The notes beneath the pieces are model-generated. The model did not search any database. It was not told where the DNA came from and saw only the letters and a program-made list of their open reading frames with translations. A stretch of 32,558 bases of DNA from Bryobacterales bacterium (GTDB lineage: Bacteria > Acidobacteriota > Terriglobia > Bryobacterales > Bryobacteraceae). The position numbers and the translations under genes were made by a program. This document shows, one piece after another, positions 7,937 to 16,065 of this stretch; the first letter of the stretch is position 1; each line of letters begins with the position of its first letter. The DNA is taken from positions 426 through 32,983 of the forward strand of contig PMYB01000048.1 in assembly GCA_003170915.1 (NCBI GenBank). The letters run 5' to 3'.

Positions 7937-8532
7937 TCGCGGTTTTCGATTACGGCGCGGGCAACTTGCGGTCGGTGGAGAATACGCTTGGCGAGCTTGC
8001 CTCGGAGTATACGCTGGTGCGGGATTCCGAAGGGCTGCGCCAGGCGTCCAAGATCATTCTGCCGGGAGTGGGCCATTTCGGGCAGATGATGCGCGCGCTC
8101 GATGCGCTGGCAGTGCGGGAGACGTTTCTGGAGCGCATCGGCGCGGGCGTGCCATTCCTGGGCATCTGCCTGGGGTTACAGGCCCTGTTCGAGGCCAGCG
8201 AAGAGGCCCCGGAGGCGCGCGGGCTGGGCCTTTACGAAGGTGTGGTGCGGCGGTTCCCGGCGGGCGCGCGCGTTCCGCACATGGGTTGGAATGAGTTGGA
8301 AGTGCGCCGCGATTCGCGACTGCTGCGCGGCCTGGACGCGCGGCCGTTTGTCTACTTTGCGCACAGCTACTATGTGCCGGAGAATGCCCGCGCGGCGGCG
8401 ACGTGCACCTACGAGGTGCGGTACACCGCGGCGCTGGAGGCCGGTAACGTGTTCGGCGTGCAATTCCATCCCGAGAAGTCCGGGCCGGTGGGCCTGAAGA
8501 TTGTGCGGAATTTTGTGGAGTTGCCGTGTTAG
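7933..8532 (+). CDS. hisH: Imidazole glycerol phosphate synthase, glutaminase subunit
   Basis: HisH is the class I glutamine amidotransferase that feeds ammonia to HisF. The 199-residue protein shows [11 protein letters not shown] at the N-terminus, the oxyanion strand PGVGHFG, the nucleophile elbow [10 protein letters not shown] with Cys79, and the His/Glu pair in QFHPEKSG (His179, Glu181). The start is GTG at 7933, overlapping the hisB stop. A longer frame from 7852 runs inside hisB and is excluded. It overlaps hisF by seven bases, consistent with the obligate 1:1 HisHF complex. Confidence 0.97.
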   Translation: MIAVFDYGAGNLRSVENTLGELASEYTLVRDSEGLRQASKIILPGVGHFGQMMRALDALAVRETFLERIGAGVPFLGICLGLQALFEASEEAPEARGLGLYEGVVRRFPAGARVPHMGWNELEVRRDSRLLRGLDARPFVYFAHSYYVPENARAAATCTYEVRYTAALEAGNVFGVQFHPEKSGPVGLKIVRNFVELPC

Positions 8533-9290
8533 CCAAGCGCATCATCCCCTGCCTGGATGTGACCGCCGGGCGCGTCGTGAAGGGCGTCAACTTCGTCAAT
8601 TTGCGCGACGCGGGCGATCCGGTCGAGTTGGCGGACCGCTATAACCGCGACGGCGCGGATGAGCTGGTGTTTCTCGACATTACGGCCTCCAGCGATGCGC
8701 GCGAGATCATGGCGGATGTGGTGGCGCGCACGGCCCGAAAGGTCTTCATTCCGCTGGCGGTGGGCGGCGGCATCCGCGCGGTGGCGGATGCGCGGCGCAT
8801 CTTGATGTCGGGAGCGGACAAGGTATCGGTGAATACGGCGGCGGTGCGCCGGCCGGAGCTGATTACGGAGCTGAGCCGGGAGTTCGGCGCGCAGGCGGTG
8901 GTGCTGGCCATCGACGCGCGGCGGCACGGCGCGGGGAAGTGGCACGTCTACACGCGCGGCGGCCGCGACGATGAAGGCATCGACGCGGTGGAGTGGGCGG
9001 CGCGCGGCGAGTCGCTCGGCGCCGGCGAGATCCTGCTCACCTCCATGGATACGGACGGCGTGCGGGACGGCTTCGATTGCGCGCTGACCCGGACGGTGTC
9101 GGGGGCCACGCACATCCCCATCATTGCCAGCGGCGGGGCGGGCACGCCGGAGCATTTCGTCCGCGTCCTGACGGACGGGTGCGCCGACGCGGCGCTGGCG
9201 GCCTCCATCTTCCACTACGGAACCTTCACCGTGAACCAGTTGAAGGAAGAACTGGACAAGCGCGGCATCCCCGTGAGGCCAGCACCATGA
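8526..9290 (+). CDS. hisF: Imidazole glycerol phosphate synthase, cyclase subunit
   Basis: HisF is a (beta/alpha)8 barrel that uses ammonia from HisH to turn PRFAR into imidazole glycerol phosphate and AICAR. The 254 residues include the catalytic Asp11 in [25 protein letters not shown], the phosphate-binding [22 protein letters not shown], the second catalytic Asp in VVLAIDARR near residue 130, [11 protein letters not shown], and [11 protein letters not shown] near residue 200. The start is GTG at 8526. The stop overlaps the hisA ATG (ATGA). Confidence 0.97.
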   Translation: MLAKRIIPCLDVTAGRVVKGVNFVNLRDAGDPVELADRYNRDGADELVFLDITASSDAREIMADVVARTARKVFIPLAVGGGIRAVADARRILMSGADKVSVNTAAVRRPELITELSREFGAQAVVLAIDARRHGAGKWHVYTRGGRDDEGIDAVEWAARGESLGAGEILLTSMDTDGVRDGFDCALTRTVSGATHIPIIASGGAGTPEHFVRVLTDGCADAALAASIFHYGTFTVNQLKEELDKRGIPVRPAP

Positions 9291-9985
9291 TCTTCCCGTG
9301 CATCGACCTGATGGACGGCGAAGTAGTGCAGTTGGTCCAGGGGCGCGAGAAGGCGCTCGAGGGTGGCTCCCCGGACGAGATGCTGCGGAAGTTTTCGGCC
9401 TTTCCGCAAATCCAGGTGATCGATCTCGACGCCGCCATGGGCCGCGGCTCGAACGACGGGATCGTGCGGATGCTGGCATCGAAAGCCGTCGCGCGCGTGG
9501 GTGGCGGCGTGCGCACCGTCGAGCGCGCGCGGGCGTTGATCGAGCAGGGTGCGCATAGAGTGATCGTGGGGACGTCCGCATTCACCAAGACTGGCGTCCA
9601 TGAACCGTTCCTGGCAGCGCTGCGGGATGCGGCGGGCCGCGAGCGGCTCATCGTCGCGGTGGATTCCAAGAACGGGCGCATCGTGGTGAAGGGATGGCGG
9701 GAGCCCACGGAGTTCACGGCGGAAGAAGTGCTGCGCTCGCTCGAACCCTATTGTTCCGGCTTGCTCTGCACCTATGTAGACAAGGAAGGCATGCTCGAAG
9801 GCACGGACCTCGATTGGTTCCGCCGGCTGCGCGCGGCAACCACCCTGGAATTGACGGCGGCCGGCGGCATTACCACCATGGACGAAGTGCGCGCGCTGCT
9901 GGCGATGGACATCCACGTGGCGTTAGGGATGGCCATCTATACCGGCCGATTGCGGCTGGAGGAACTGGCGTCACTCGTAACGTAG
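9287..9985 (+). CDS. hisA: ProFAR isomerase (HisA)
   Basis: HisA isomerises ProFAR to PRFAR and shares the (beta/alpha)8 fold with HisF. In 232 residues it has the N-terminal catalytic Asp7 ([13 protein letters not shown]), [37 protein letters not shown] with the second acid, and [11 protein letters not shown]. The barrel segment that usually reads T-D/E-I-x-x-D-G is [11 protein letters not shown] here, a noticeable departure. It is the last gene of the his operon. Its final 15 bases overlap the end of the convergent permease gene, so no intrinsic terminator fits between them. Confidence 0.93.
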   Translation: MIFPCIDLMDGEVVQLVQGREKALEGGSPDEMLRKFSAFPQIQVIDLDAAMGRGSNDGIVRMLASKAVARVGGGVRTVERARALIEQGAHRVIVGTSAFTKTGVHEPFLAALRDAAGRERLIVAVDSKNGRIVVKGWREPTEFTAEEVLRSLEPYCSGLLCTYVDKEGMLEGTDLDWFRRLRAATTLELTAAGGITTMDEVRALLAMDIHVALGMAIYTGRLRLEELASLVT

Positions 9986-12403
9986 CGCCCGCGCCGGGTC
10001 CACCCGCGCCGCGCGCCAGGCCGGCAGCAGGCAGGCGGCAAAACCACTGGCGGCGAGAACCGTCACCACCGCCGCGAAGGTCCACGGATCGGTCGCGGAA
10101 ACACCCCAAAGCTCACTGGCGATCAGCCGCGTCAGGCCGGCGCTGGCCAGAAGACCGATGGCGACGCCGGCGGCAATCAGTGCCAATCCGTTGCGCAGGA
10201 CCATGCCCAGAATCTGGCCCTGGTGCGCCCCCAGCGCCATGCGGACGCCGATTTCGTGGGTGCGCCGGCCTACGGAGTAAGACACCACGCCATAGATGCC
10301 GATCGACCCGAGAATCAGCGCCAGCGCGGCGAATGTCACCACCAGCAGCATGTTCACGCGCCGCGGAGCGAGCGATCCGGCCCGGCGCTCGTCCAGGGTC
10401 TTCACGTCGTGTGGGGGTTGGGATTTGTCGACCAGGGCGACCTGGCTGCGCACGGCCGCGGCCAGGCTCATCGGGTCACCCGCGGTGCGGATTGCCAGGT
10501 ACATTTCAGATCCCATTTCCCCGCCGGTCATCCTCATGTGCACCTGTTCGGCCTGCAAATAGGAAAAGTACATCTCCGGAGCCGCCGCCTCCTGCGGCCA
10601 GGGGCAGATATCGCGCACCACACCCACGATGGTCATCCAGTCGGTCTTCCGGCCGGGGTTTTGGATTCTTCTGCCCAGGCAGTTCTCATCGGGGAAAAAA
10701 CGGCGGGTGAAGGATTCATTCACAATGACGACGCTGGGCGAGCCTTCGCGGTCGGAATCGCCGAAGTAGCGCCCAAGCACCAGGGGAATGGCCAAGGTCC
10801 GCAAGTAATCCGGGCTTACCATCACCAGTGAAACGGCGGAGTCGGCGTCCGGCTTTCCTTCGATGGTCAGTCCCGATACGGTCATGCTGTAGCTTCCCAG
10901 GGGGAGGGAAGTGCCCGCGCCCACCGCTTGCACGCCTGGGAGGCTTCTGATTCGCTCGATCGCCTGCTGAAAGAACCTGGTCTGCTCCGGCGGTTTCGGA
11001 TATTGGGAAGGCGTAAGGTTGACGTTCAAGGTGAGGATGCGGTCGGACCGGAAGCCGGGGTCGATGCCGCGCATGCGCACGAAACTCTTGAGGAGCAAAC
11101 CGGCGCCGCACAAGAGCACCATGGCGAGCGCGACCTCGAAAACCACCAGGAGGTTGCGCAGGCGGTGGCCCGAGCGCCCGTCGGCGGCGCTGCGGCCCGC
11201 TTCCTTGAGGGATTCGTTCAACTGAACCTGGGATGCCTGAAGCGCCGGCGCCAGCCCGAAGGCCACGCCGGTGAGCAGGCCGAATCCCAGGTTGAAGGCC
11301 AGAACGCGGTAGTCGAGACGGATAGGATCGAGCGTCGGCAAGTTGCGCGAGATCCAGGCAATCAGAAGGTTCTTGCCCCAGAATGCCAGCGCCAGACCGG
11401 CGATTCCTCCCAACAGACCCAGCAGCGTGCTCTCCGTAAGAAGTTGCCGGAGGACGCCGCCCTTGGCGGCTCCCAGGGCGCGCCGGACGGCCATCTCTTT
11501 CTCCCGGGCCGCCGCGCGCGACAGCAGCAGGTTGGCGACATTGACACAGGCGATGAGCAGCACGAAACCAACCGCGCACAGAAAGATGAGCAGCGAGCGC
11601 CTGGCGCCGCCCGCCACCCTTTCGTGCCACTCCGAGACGATTGTTCTCTTTGTCAGACCCCTGCGGACTTGGTACACGAGCGCGCCCAGGTCGGCGTGCG
11701 CGGCGTTGATTCCGACTCCGGGTTTGAGCCGGCCGACCACCTGCACCAGGATCGCCTTCGCCTTCCCGGTGTCGCTGATCGCAAAGGGCACCCACAGGTC
11801 GTAATCGGATTCGTGCCGGTCGGGAATCACGAACGTCGCCGGAAGCACGCCAACGACGGTATAAGTGTCCGCATCCAGAGTCAGCGCTTTGCCAATGACC
11901 GAGGGGTCGCCTCCGAAACGGCGCTTCCAGAAAGCGTGGCTCAAGATGGCCACCGGAGGGCCACCGGGGCGGTCCTCCTCGGGAAGGAAAGTCCTCCCCA
12001 TCATTGGTTGAACACCCAGGAGCGGAAAGAGGGACATGGTCGCATAGCCGCCGGTGATTCGTTCCGCTTCGCCTCCTCCGGTGAAGTTGGCCTGGAAGGT
12101 CATGTAGCCTGCAATCCGACTCAAGCTCCGGTTGTGGTTCTTCCAAACGGCATAATCCGTGGTATAGGAAAAGTCACTGTCTCCGGTGTTTCGCCAGTTA
12201 GTGGCGATATAGACCAGGCGATCCGGTTCGGGATAGGGCAGGGGGCGCAAAAGCACCGCATTGACCACGGTGAACATGGCCGTGGTGGCGCCGATGCCCA
12301 AGCCGAGCGTGAGCACTACCGTTGCCGTGAATCCGGGATTGCGGCGCAGCATGCGCGCGGCGTAACCGAGGTCCCGCGCCAGGGTCTCGAGAAGTCGTCT
12401 CAT
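9971..12403 (-). CDS. ABC transporter permease of the ADOP type (MacB/FtsX-like, duplicated)
   Basis: This 810-residue membrane protein has a duplicated architecture: an N-terminal membrane anchor (NPGFTATVVLTLGLGIGATTAMF), a large periplasmic MacB-type core domain, an FtsX segment of three helices near residues 275-390, a second anchor near residue 420, a second periplasmic domain, and a final FtsX segment ending DPARALRYE. Such acidobacterial duplicated orphan permeases usually stand without an adjacent ATPase, and none is seen here. The substrate is unknown; relatives of MacB move peptides, lipoproteins or drugs. It lies six bases after hypE on the same strand and so may be read with hypDE, although no functional link is known. 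Its 3' end overlaps hisA. Confidence 0.9.
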   Translation of the reverse strand: MRRLLETLARDLGYAARMLRRNPGFTATVVLTLGLGIGATTAMFTVVNAVLLRPLPYPEPDRLVYIATNWRNTGDSDFSYTTDYAVWKNHNRSLSRIAGYMTFQANFTGGGEAERITGGYATMSLFPLLGVQPMMGRTFLPEEDRPGGPPVAILSHAFWKRRFGGDPSVIGKALTLDADTYTVVGVLPATFVIPDRHESDYDLWVPFAISDTGKAKAILVQVVGRLKPGVGINAAHADLGALVYQVRRGLTKRTIVSEWHERVAGGARRSLLIFLCAVGFVLLIACVNVANLLLSRAAAREKEMAVRRALGAAKGGVLRQLLTESTLLGLLGGIAGLALAFWGKNLLIAWISRNLPTLDPIRLDYRVLAFNLGFGLLTGVAFGLAPALQASQVQLNESLKEAGRSAADGRSGHRLRNLLVVFEVALAMVLLCGAGLLLKSFVRMRGIDPGFRSDRILTLNVNLTPSQYPKPPEQTRFFQQAIERIRSLPGVQAVGAGTSLPLGSYSMTVSGLTIEGKPDADSAVSLVMVSPDYLRTLAIPLVLGRYFGDSDREGSPSVVIVNESFTRRFFPDENCLGRRIQNPGRKTDWMTIVGVVRDICPWPQEAAAPEMYFSYLQAEQVHMRMTGGEMGSEMYLAIRTAGDPMSLAAAVRSQVALVDKSQPPHDVKTLDERRAGSLAPRRVNMLLVVTFAALALILGSIGIYGVVSYSVGRRTHEIGVRMALGAHQGQILGMVLRNGLALIAAGVAIGLLASAGLTRLIASELWGVSATDPWTFAAVVTVLAASGFAACLLPAWRAARVDPARALRYE

Positions 12404-12409
12404 AAGGCC

Positions 12410-13441
12410 TCAGCAAATCCGCGGCAACTGGTCGCCCGCCAGCATGTCCACAATGCGGCTGGGGCCGAGCAGGGTGCGCATGGTCACCAGGCCCGGGTGC
12501 GCGGCCGTGACGCTGCCAATCGCGCACGCATCGCGGCCCAGCGGGTGGCTGCGCATGGCGGCCAGCACCGCATCGGCGGCGGCGGCGTCCACCATGGCGA
12601 TCAGCTTGCCTTCGTTGGCCACGTAGAGCGGGTCCAGGCCGAGCAGCTCGCAGGCGCCGCGCACTGGGTCGCGCACCGGGATGGCGCTCTCCTCGATCTC
12701 AATTCCCACGCCGGATTGTCTGGCGATTTCGTTCAGCGAGCTTGAGACGCCGCCGCGCGTGGGGTCGCGCAGCGTGTGAATCCGGCCGTCGGCCGCGAGC
12801 ATGGTGGCCACCAGCGTGTCGAGCGCGGCGGAGTCGCTCTCCAGCGCGGTTTCGAACTCCAGGCCTTCGCGTTCGGAGAGAATGGCCATGCCGTGTTCGC
12901 CGATCGATCCGCTCAGGATCACGCAATCGCCGGGCCGTGCGGCGCTGGCGGATAGCTCGACGCCCTCGGGCACAAGGCCAATGCCCGTGGTGTTGATGAA
13001 GATGCCGTCGCCGCTGCCCTTTTCCACCACCTTGGTATCGCCCGTGATGATCTGGACGCCGGCCGCGCGCGCCGCCCCGGCCAGCGAATCCACCACGCGG
13101 CGCAGCGTGTCCATGGGCAACCCTTCCTCGAGAATGAACGCCACCGTGAGGAAGAGCGGCTGCGCTCCGCCCATGGCGAGGTCGTTGACCGTGCCGTGGA
13201 CGGCGAGCGAGCCGATATCGCCGCCACGGAAGAACAGCGGCTTGACCACGAACGAGTCGGTGGTGACGGCCAGCTTGGCGCCGTTTATGGTCACCACGCC
13301 CTGATCGTCCAGCCGCGCCAGCACCGGGTTGTGAAAGGCGGGAAGGAAAATGCTCTCGATCAGATCGGCGCTCAGTTTGCCGCCGCTGCCGTGGCCGAGC
13401 AGAATCTTGTCCCTGGCGACCAGGGGCGTGGGGCACATCAT
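12410..13441 (-). CDS. hypE: Hydrogenase maturation protein HypE
   Basis: HypE accepts the carbamoyl group from HypF on its C-terminal Cys and dehydrates it with ATP to a thiocyanate, the source of the CN ligands of the [NiFe] site. The 343 residues show the PurM/AIR-synthase fold: the N-terminal [30 protein letters not shown] near residue 60, [11 protein letters not shown] near residue 83, [27 protein letters not shown], and [10 protein letters not shown]. The essential C-terminus is intact as PRIC, with Cys343. The start overlaps the hypD stop by four bases (ATGA). Confidence 0.97.
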   Translation of the reverse strand: MMCPTPLVARDKILLGHGSGGKLSADLIESIFLPAFHNPVLARLDDQGVVTINGAKLAVTTDSFVVKPLFFRGGDIGSLAVHGTVNDLAMGGAQPLFLTVAFILEEGLPMDTLRRVVDSLAGAARAAGVQIITGDTKVVEKGSGDGIFINTTGIGLVPEGVELSASAARPGDCVILSGSIGEHGMAILSEREGLEFETALESDSAALDTLVATMLAADGRIHTLRDPTRGGVSSSLNEIARQSGVGIEIEESAIPVRDPVRGACELLGLDPLYVANEGKLIAMVDAAAADAVLAAMRSHPLGRDACAIGSVTAAHPGLVTMRTLLGPSRIVDMLAGDQLPRIC

Positions 13442-14538
13442 GACGATTTCACGGTATCACGCCGGTATTGATAATACGCGGCGCAGGCGCCTTCGGAGGA
13501 AACCATGGGCGCTCCCAGCGGGTTTTCGGGCGTGCAGCGGACGCCGAAGGCGGGGCAATCGACGGGTTTCTTCAGGCCTTGCAGCACTTGCGCGCTGATA
13601 CACTCGGCGGGCTCTTCCACGACGGTGTCCGCCAGGCCGAAGATTTTCTCGGCGTCGTATTCGGCGAACTCGGGACGGAGGCGGAAACCGCTTTGCGGGA
13701 TGGCCCCGATGCCGCGCCACTTGCGGTCCGTCACCTCGAAAACCTCCAGCAAAACTTTCTGGGCGACGCGGTTGCCAACGAGCGTGACCGAACGCACGTA
13801 CTGATTTTCGGCCTCGGCGCGGCCTTCTTCCAACTGCGCCACCAGCATCCCGATGGCCTCGATCAAATCCACCGGCTCAAATCCGCCCACCACGATGGGG
13901 ACCCGGTATTGCCGGCTGAGCGCCTCGTATTCCCAATAGCCCATCACAGTGCACACGTGGCCCGGCGCGATGAATCCCTGGACGCGATTGGCGGGCGATT
14001 CGAGCAGCAGGCGGATAGCGGGCGGCACCAGCACGTGGGAGACGAGCATGGAGAAGTTCCGCAGGCCCTCGCGTTTGGCCTGCATAACCGCCATGGCGTT
14101 GGCCGGGGCCGTGGTCTCGAAACCGATTCCGAAAAAGACCACGCGCCGCTGCGGGTTGGCACGCGCGATTTTGACGGCTTCCATGGGCGAATAGGCGATG
14201 CGCACGTCGCCGCCCGAGGCTTTGACGCGGAGCAGGTCGGTAGCCGAGCCGGGCACGCGCAGCATGTCGCCGTAGGAAACGAAGATCACGTCCGGCTGCG
14301 ATGCGATTTGAATGGCCTTCTCGACCACTTCGAGCGGCGTCACGCAAACCGGGCAGCCGGGGCCGTGCACCAGCTCGATCTGAGAGGGGATTAGGGTGTC
14401 GATGCCGTATCGCATCAGGGTGTGGGTCTGCCCGCCGCAGATCTCCATGAGGACCCACGGCCGCGTCACTTTCCGCTCGAGCGCGGCGAGGAGAGCGCGC
14501 GCAATCTTGGCGTCGCGATACTCGTCGATGTGCTTCAT
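13438..14538 (-). CDS. hypD: Hydrogenase maturation protein HypD
   Basis: HypD is the [4Fe-4S] scaffold on which, with HypC, the Fe(CN)2CO unit of [NiFe]-hydrogenase is assembled. The 366-residue protein has the invariant motifs [10 protein letters not shown] near residue 32, [11 protein letters not shown] near residue 58, [11 protein letters not shown] near residue 138, [10 protein letters not shown] near residue 192, and a C-terminal cysteine-rich region ([30 protein letters not shown]) that holds the cluster. The start is ATG at 14538 with a modest GGAAGAAG upstream. The usual neighbour hypC is not upstream; there is decayed sequence instead. Confidence 0.97.
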   Translation of the reverse strand: MKHIDEYRDAKIARALLAALERKVTRPWVLMEICGGQTHTLMRYGIDTLIPSQIELVHGPGCPVCVTPLEVVEKAIQIASQPDVIFVSYGDMLRVPGSATDLLRVKASGGDVRIAYSPMEAVKIARANPQRRVVFFGIGFETTAPANAMAVMQAKREGLRNFSMLVSHVLVPPAIRLLLESPANRVQGFIAPGHVCTVMGYWEYEALSRQYRVPIVVGGFEPVDLIEAIGMLVAQLEEGRAEAENQYVRSVTLVGNRVAQKVLLEVFEVTDRKWRGIGAIPQSGFRLRPEFAEYDAEKIFGLADTVVEEPAECISAQVLQGLKKPVDCPAFGVRCTPENPLGAPMVSSEGACAAYYQYRRDTVKSS

Positions 14539-14597
14539 GGATCTTCTTCCAGCTTACCGCGCGCTACGCTTGAAACGAGGACCACGACAACCTTCGG

Positions 14598-14759
14598 GAG
14601 CGACAAGACAGTGCCATATGGCGCGGAATTACGCAGGGCATCTGGCCCGACCCCTTCCAGACGGACACCTGCATCGGAGGGTGGCACTACGACCGGGACA
14701 TCGCCTACAAGACGCCCCAGCAGTGTATCGGCATGCTGGTAAACGTGGTCAGCCGGAAT
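14598..14759 (+). pseudogene. Remnant of a GH29 alpha-L-fucosidase
   Basis: A plus-strand frame of about 54 codons reads RGITQGIWPDPFQTDTCIGG, then WHYDRDIAYKTPQQCIGMLV, then NVVSRN. This matches the strongly conserved block of family GH29 alpha-L-fucosidases that contains PWQTDTCIGxWHY and ends in VSKNGNLLLN. Homology stops abruptly after SRN, where GNLLLN would follow, and I cannot extend it upstream of about 14598. It is therefore a small orphan piece of a roughly 450-residue enzyme. It lies between hypD and the antitoxin gene, on the opposite strand. Confidence 0.75.
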
Positions 14760-14796
14760 AAGCCGCTGCCTCCCATCTCCGATTCGTCCGCTGGCG

Positions 14797-15069
14797 CTAC
14801 GCGATCGGCCGGCGCTCGCGCGCCAGTCGCTCGGCCAGGAAGACCTTGAGCAGAGACTGGTACGGAACGTCGCGCCGATTCGCCAGTACTTTGAGATCCT
14901 CAATCATGGAGACCGGGAGGCGCAGTGATATCGTCCTCAGAGACGGTTTCAGGTGGACGAGGTTCTTGCGCTTTGCCGCTTGCCAATCCACGTACTCCGT
15001 CGAATCCGCGGTGGCCCAGAATTTCCTTTCATCGTCTTCGTTCTTGAATTCAGGAAGTTTCTTCTTCAT
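14797..15069 (-). CDS. BrnA/CopG-type antitoxin, apparently orphaned
   Basis: The 90-residue protein begins MKKKLPEFKNEDDERKFWAT, continues DSTEYVDWQAAKR, and ends in a ribbon-helix-helix: TISLRLPVSMIEDLKVLANR, then DVPYQSLLKVFLAERLARE. This is the typical layout of BrnA-like antitoxins, which bind a BrnT-type RNase toxin and repress their own operon through the RHH. I chose the ATG at 15069 because conservation starts there; the longer frame from 15162 is the toxin region in another frame. The toxin remnant directly upstream overlaps this start by 20 bases, as in intact pairs, but looks deleted internally. The protein looks intact, so it may still repress or neutralise related toxins elsewhere. 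Confidence 0.8.
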   Translation of the reverse strand: MKKKLPEFKNEDDERKFWATADSTEYVDWQAAKRKNLVHLKPSLRTISLRLPVSMIEDLKVLANRRDVPYQSLLKVFLAERLARERRPIA

Positions 15070-15232
15070 ATCTCGCGGCGTAGTATCGCTTCTCTCTCTT
15101 CGAAGGGCGAAGATCGCTGCGCACCACGAGTGGCTCATGAAAGAATACGTCCTCGGCCTCACCCGGATCCACTGCCGCCACTACGAGCCGGCCGGCCGGC
15201 GCTGTCAACTCAGCCTCCCGCGCCTGGCGGCG
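15050..15232 (-). pseudogene. Internally deleted BrnT-like toxin remnant
   Basis: On the minus strand, a frame open from 15232 to the TGA at 15052-15050 reads VDPGEAEDVFFHEPLVV, followed at once by SKREKRYYAARYEEETS. In BrnT-type toxins the first piece is the early helix (DPxEAExVFxxxP). The second is the extreme C-terminus after the ISAR motif (RxERRxYExxxxEE). The strands in between, about 35-40 residues with the catalytic residues, are missing. No proper start codon or first strand (FEWDxxK) is present upstream either. The product could not be an active RNase. The overlap with the antitoxin start is kept, which supports the identification. It is inferred from motif reading alone. Confidence 0.55.
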
Positions 15233-15290
15233 TTACGCGCATAAAGCCCGCTCGTGGGAGACAGGTCATTTACCGATGTTCGCCTAATAC

Positions 15291-15397
15291 AGTGACAGGA
15301 CCGCTCCCTGACGGTCGCGGCTCGAAGTGCAGCCGTGTGCCCCGCTCGGAGCCGCGACCGTCAGGGAGCGGTTCTTGGGTTGCAGAAAACTGTCACT
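15291..15397. repeat. Nested long palindromic element (REP/MITE-like)
   Basis: Two perfect inverted repeats are nested. The inner arms are 24 bp (15300-15323 and 15349-15372, containing CCGCTCCCTGACGG and its complement) around a 25-base loop. The outer arms are 8 bp, AGTGACAG (15291-15298) and CTGTCACT (15390-15397). The right outer arm runs into the stop codon of the maturation protease (TAA at 15399-15397, minus strand). There is no coding capacity and no U-tract directly after the stem, so it is more like a small palindromic mobile repeat than a simple terminator, though it could act as one for the protease gene. Confidence 0.8.
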
Positions 15398-15867
15398 TAG
15401 AGGCTACCGGCCAGCTCGCGGCAGGCTGCTGCTTCGCCCACGGCCTTGGCGACTGCATCCGAAACCCCAATCCCCGTGGCGATCCGCGCCGGCTCGATTC
15501 CGATAACCGTCACTTGCTGCGGACATTCGCCGAGCCGCATAGACGCCTGGAGCAACTCGGCTACGTTGCTTTCATGCGCGGTGGAAGCGCGGCCGCCGGC
15601 GTGAACCCAACCGCGCAGAACGTGGACCGTTCCAGGCTCCGCTCCCAGCGTCACGGCGTCCAGAACCAGTAACGCGCGGCGGTTGGCGATGCGGTCCAGC
15701 AGCGCCAAGCCCTGCGCGCCCCCATCCAGGAATTCCAACTGGCCAGCCCATTGGCCGGCATCCCGCTCTAACTCGGCGAGCACCAGAAGGCCCGCGCCGT
15801 CGTCCCCAAAGAGCGTGTTGCCTACGCCCAGGACCAGCACCGCGGGATCAACTGAGCCAACTGTCAT
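15397..15867 (-). CDS. [NiFe]-hydrogenase maturation endopeptidase (HyaD/HybD/HupD family)
   Basis: These proteases clip the C-terminal tail of the hydrogenase large subunit after nickel insertion. The protein has VLVLGVGNTLFGDDGAG with the metal-binding acidic residue near the N-terminus, the DGGAQGLALLDRI segment with the second ligand, and LVLDAVTLG. It then has AHESNVAELL, where the third ligand is a His in relatives (STAHES here). From the ATG at 15867 it has 156 residues; an in-frame ATG at 15912 would add 15. Neither has a clear Shine-Dalgarno, and I prefer 15867 because the family begins shortly before VLGVGN. No hydrogenase structural gene is in the window; hypD and hypE are downstream beyond a decayed patch. 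Confidence 0.88.
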   Translation of the reverse strand: MTVGSVDPAVLVLGVGNTLFGDDGAGLLVLAELERDAGQWAGQLEFLDGGAQGLALLDRIANRRALLVLDAVTLGAEPGTVHVLRGWVHAGGRASTAHESNVAELLQASMRLGECPQQVTVIGIEPARIATGIGVSDAVAKAVGEAAACRELAGSL

Positions 15868-16065
15868 GGTCGAGATCGCCTGCGCGGACAATCCAGCAGT
15901 TGCATAATCCATGAGAAGATCAAACCATGACTGTCCGGTTTACGCCAGAGGACTGGCGAGTAGCGAATACTCCGACAGGTGTATTCAAGGTTCCAGCGGC
16001 GCGACGTCGGCGGGCCAACGACATCCCGGAACGCTCCAAAGCTCTTCAGAATTTGGGAGGCTGCG

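Noticed and set aside
10928-12745. 605-codon plus-strand frame across the first ADOP permease
   Set aside because: It is antisense to a clear permease and its composition (Gln, His, Arg rich) is that of a shadow frame.
14535-14903. Minus-strand ORF of 122 codons upstream of hypD as a hypC candidate
   Set aside because: It lacks the N-terminal MC(L/I)xxP motif of HypC, is antisense to the fucosidase remnant and overlaps the antitoxin gene.
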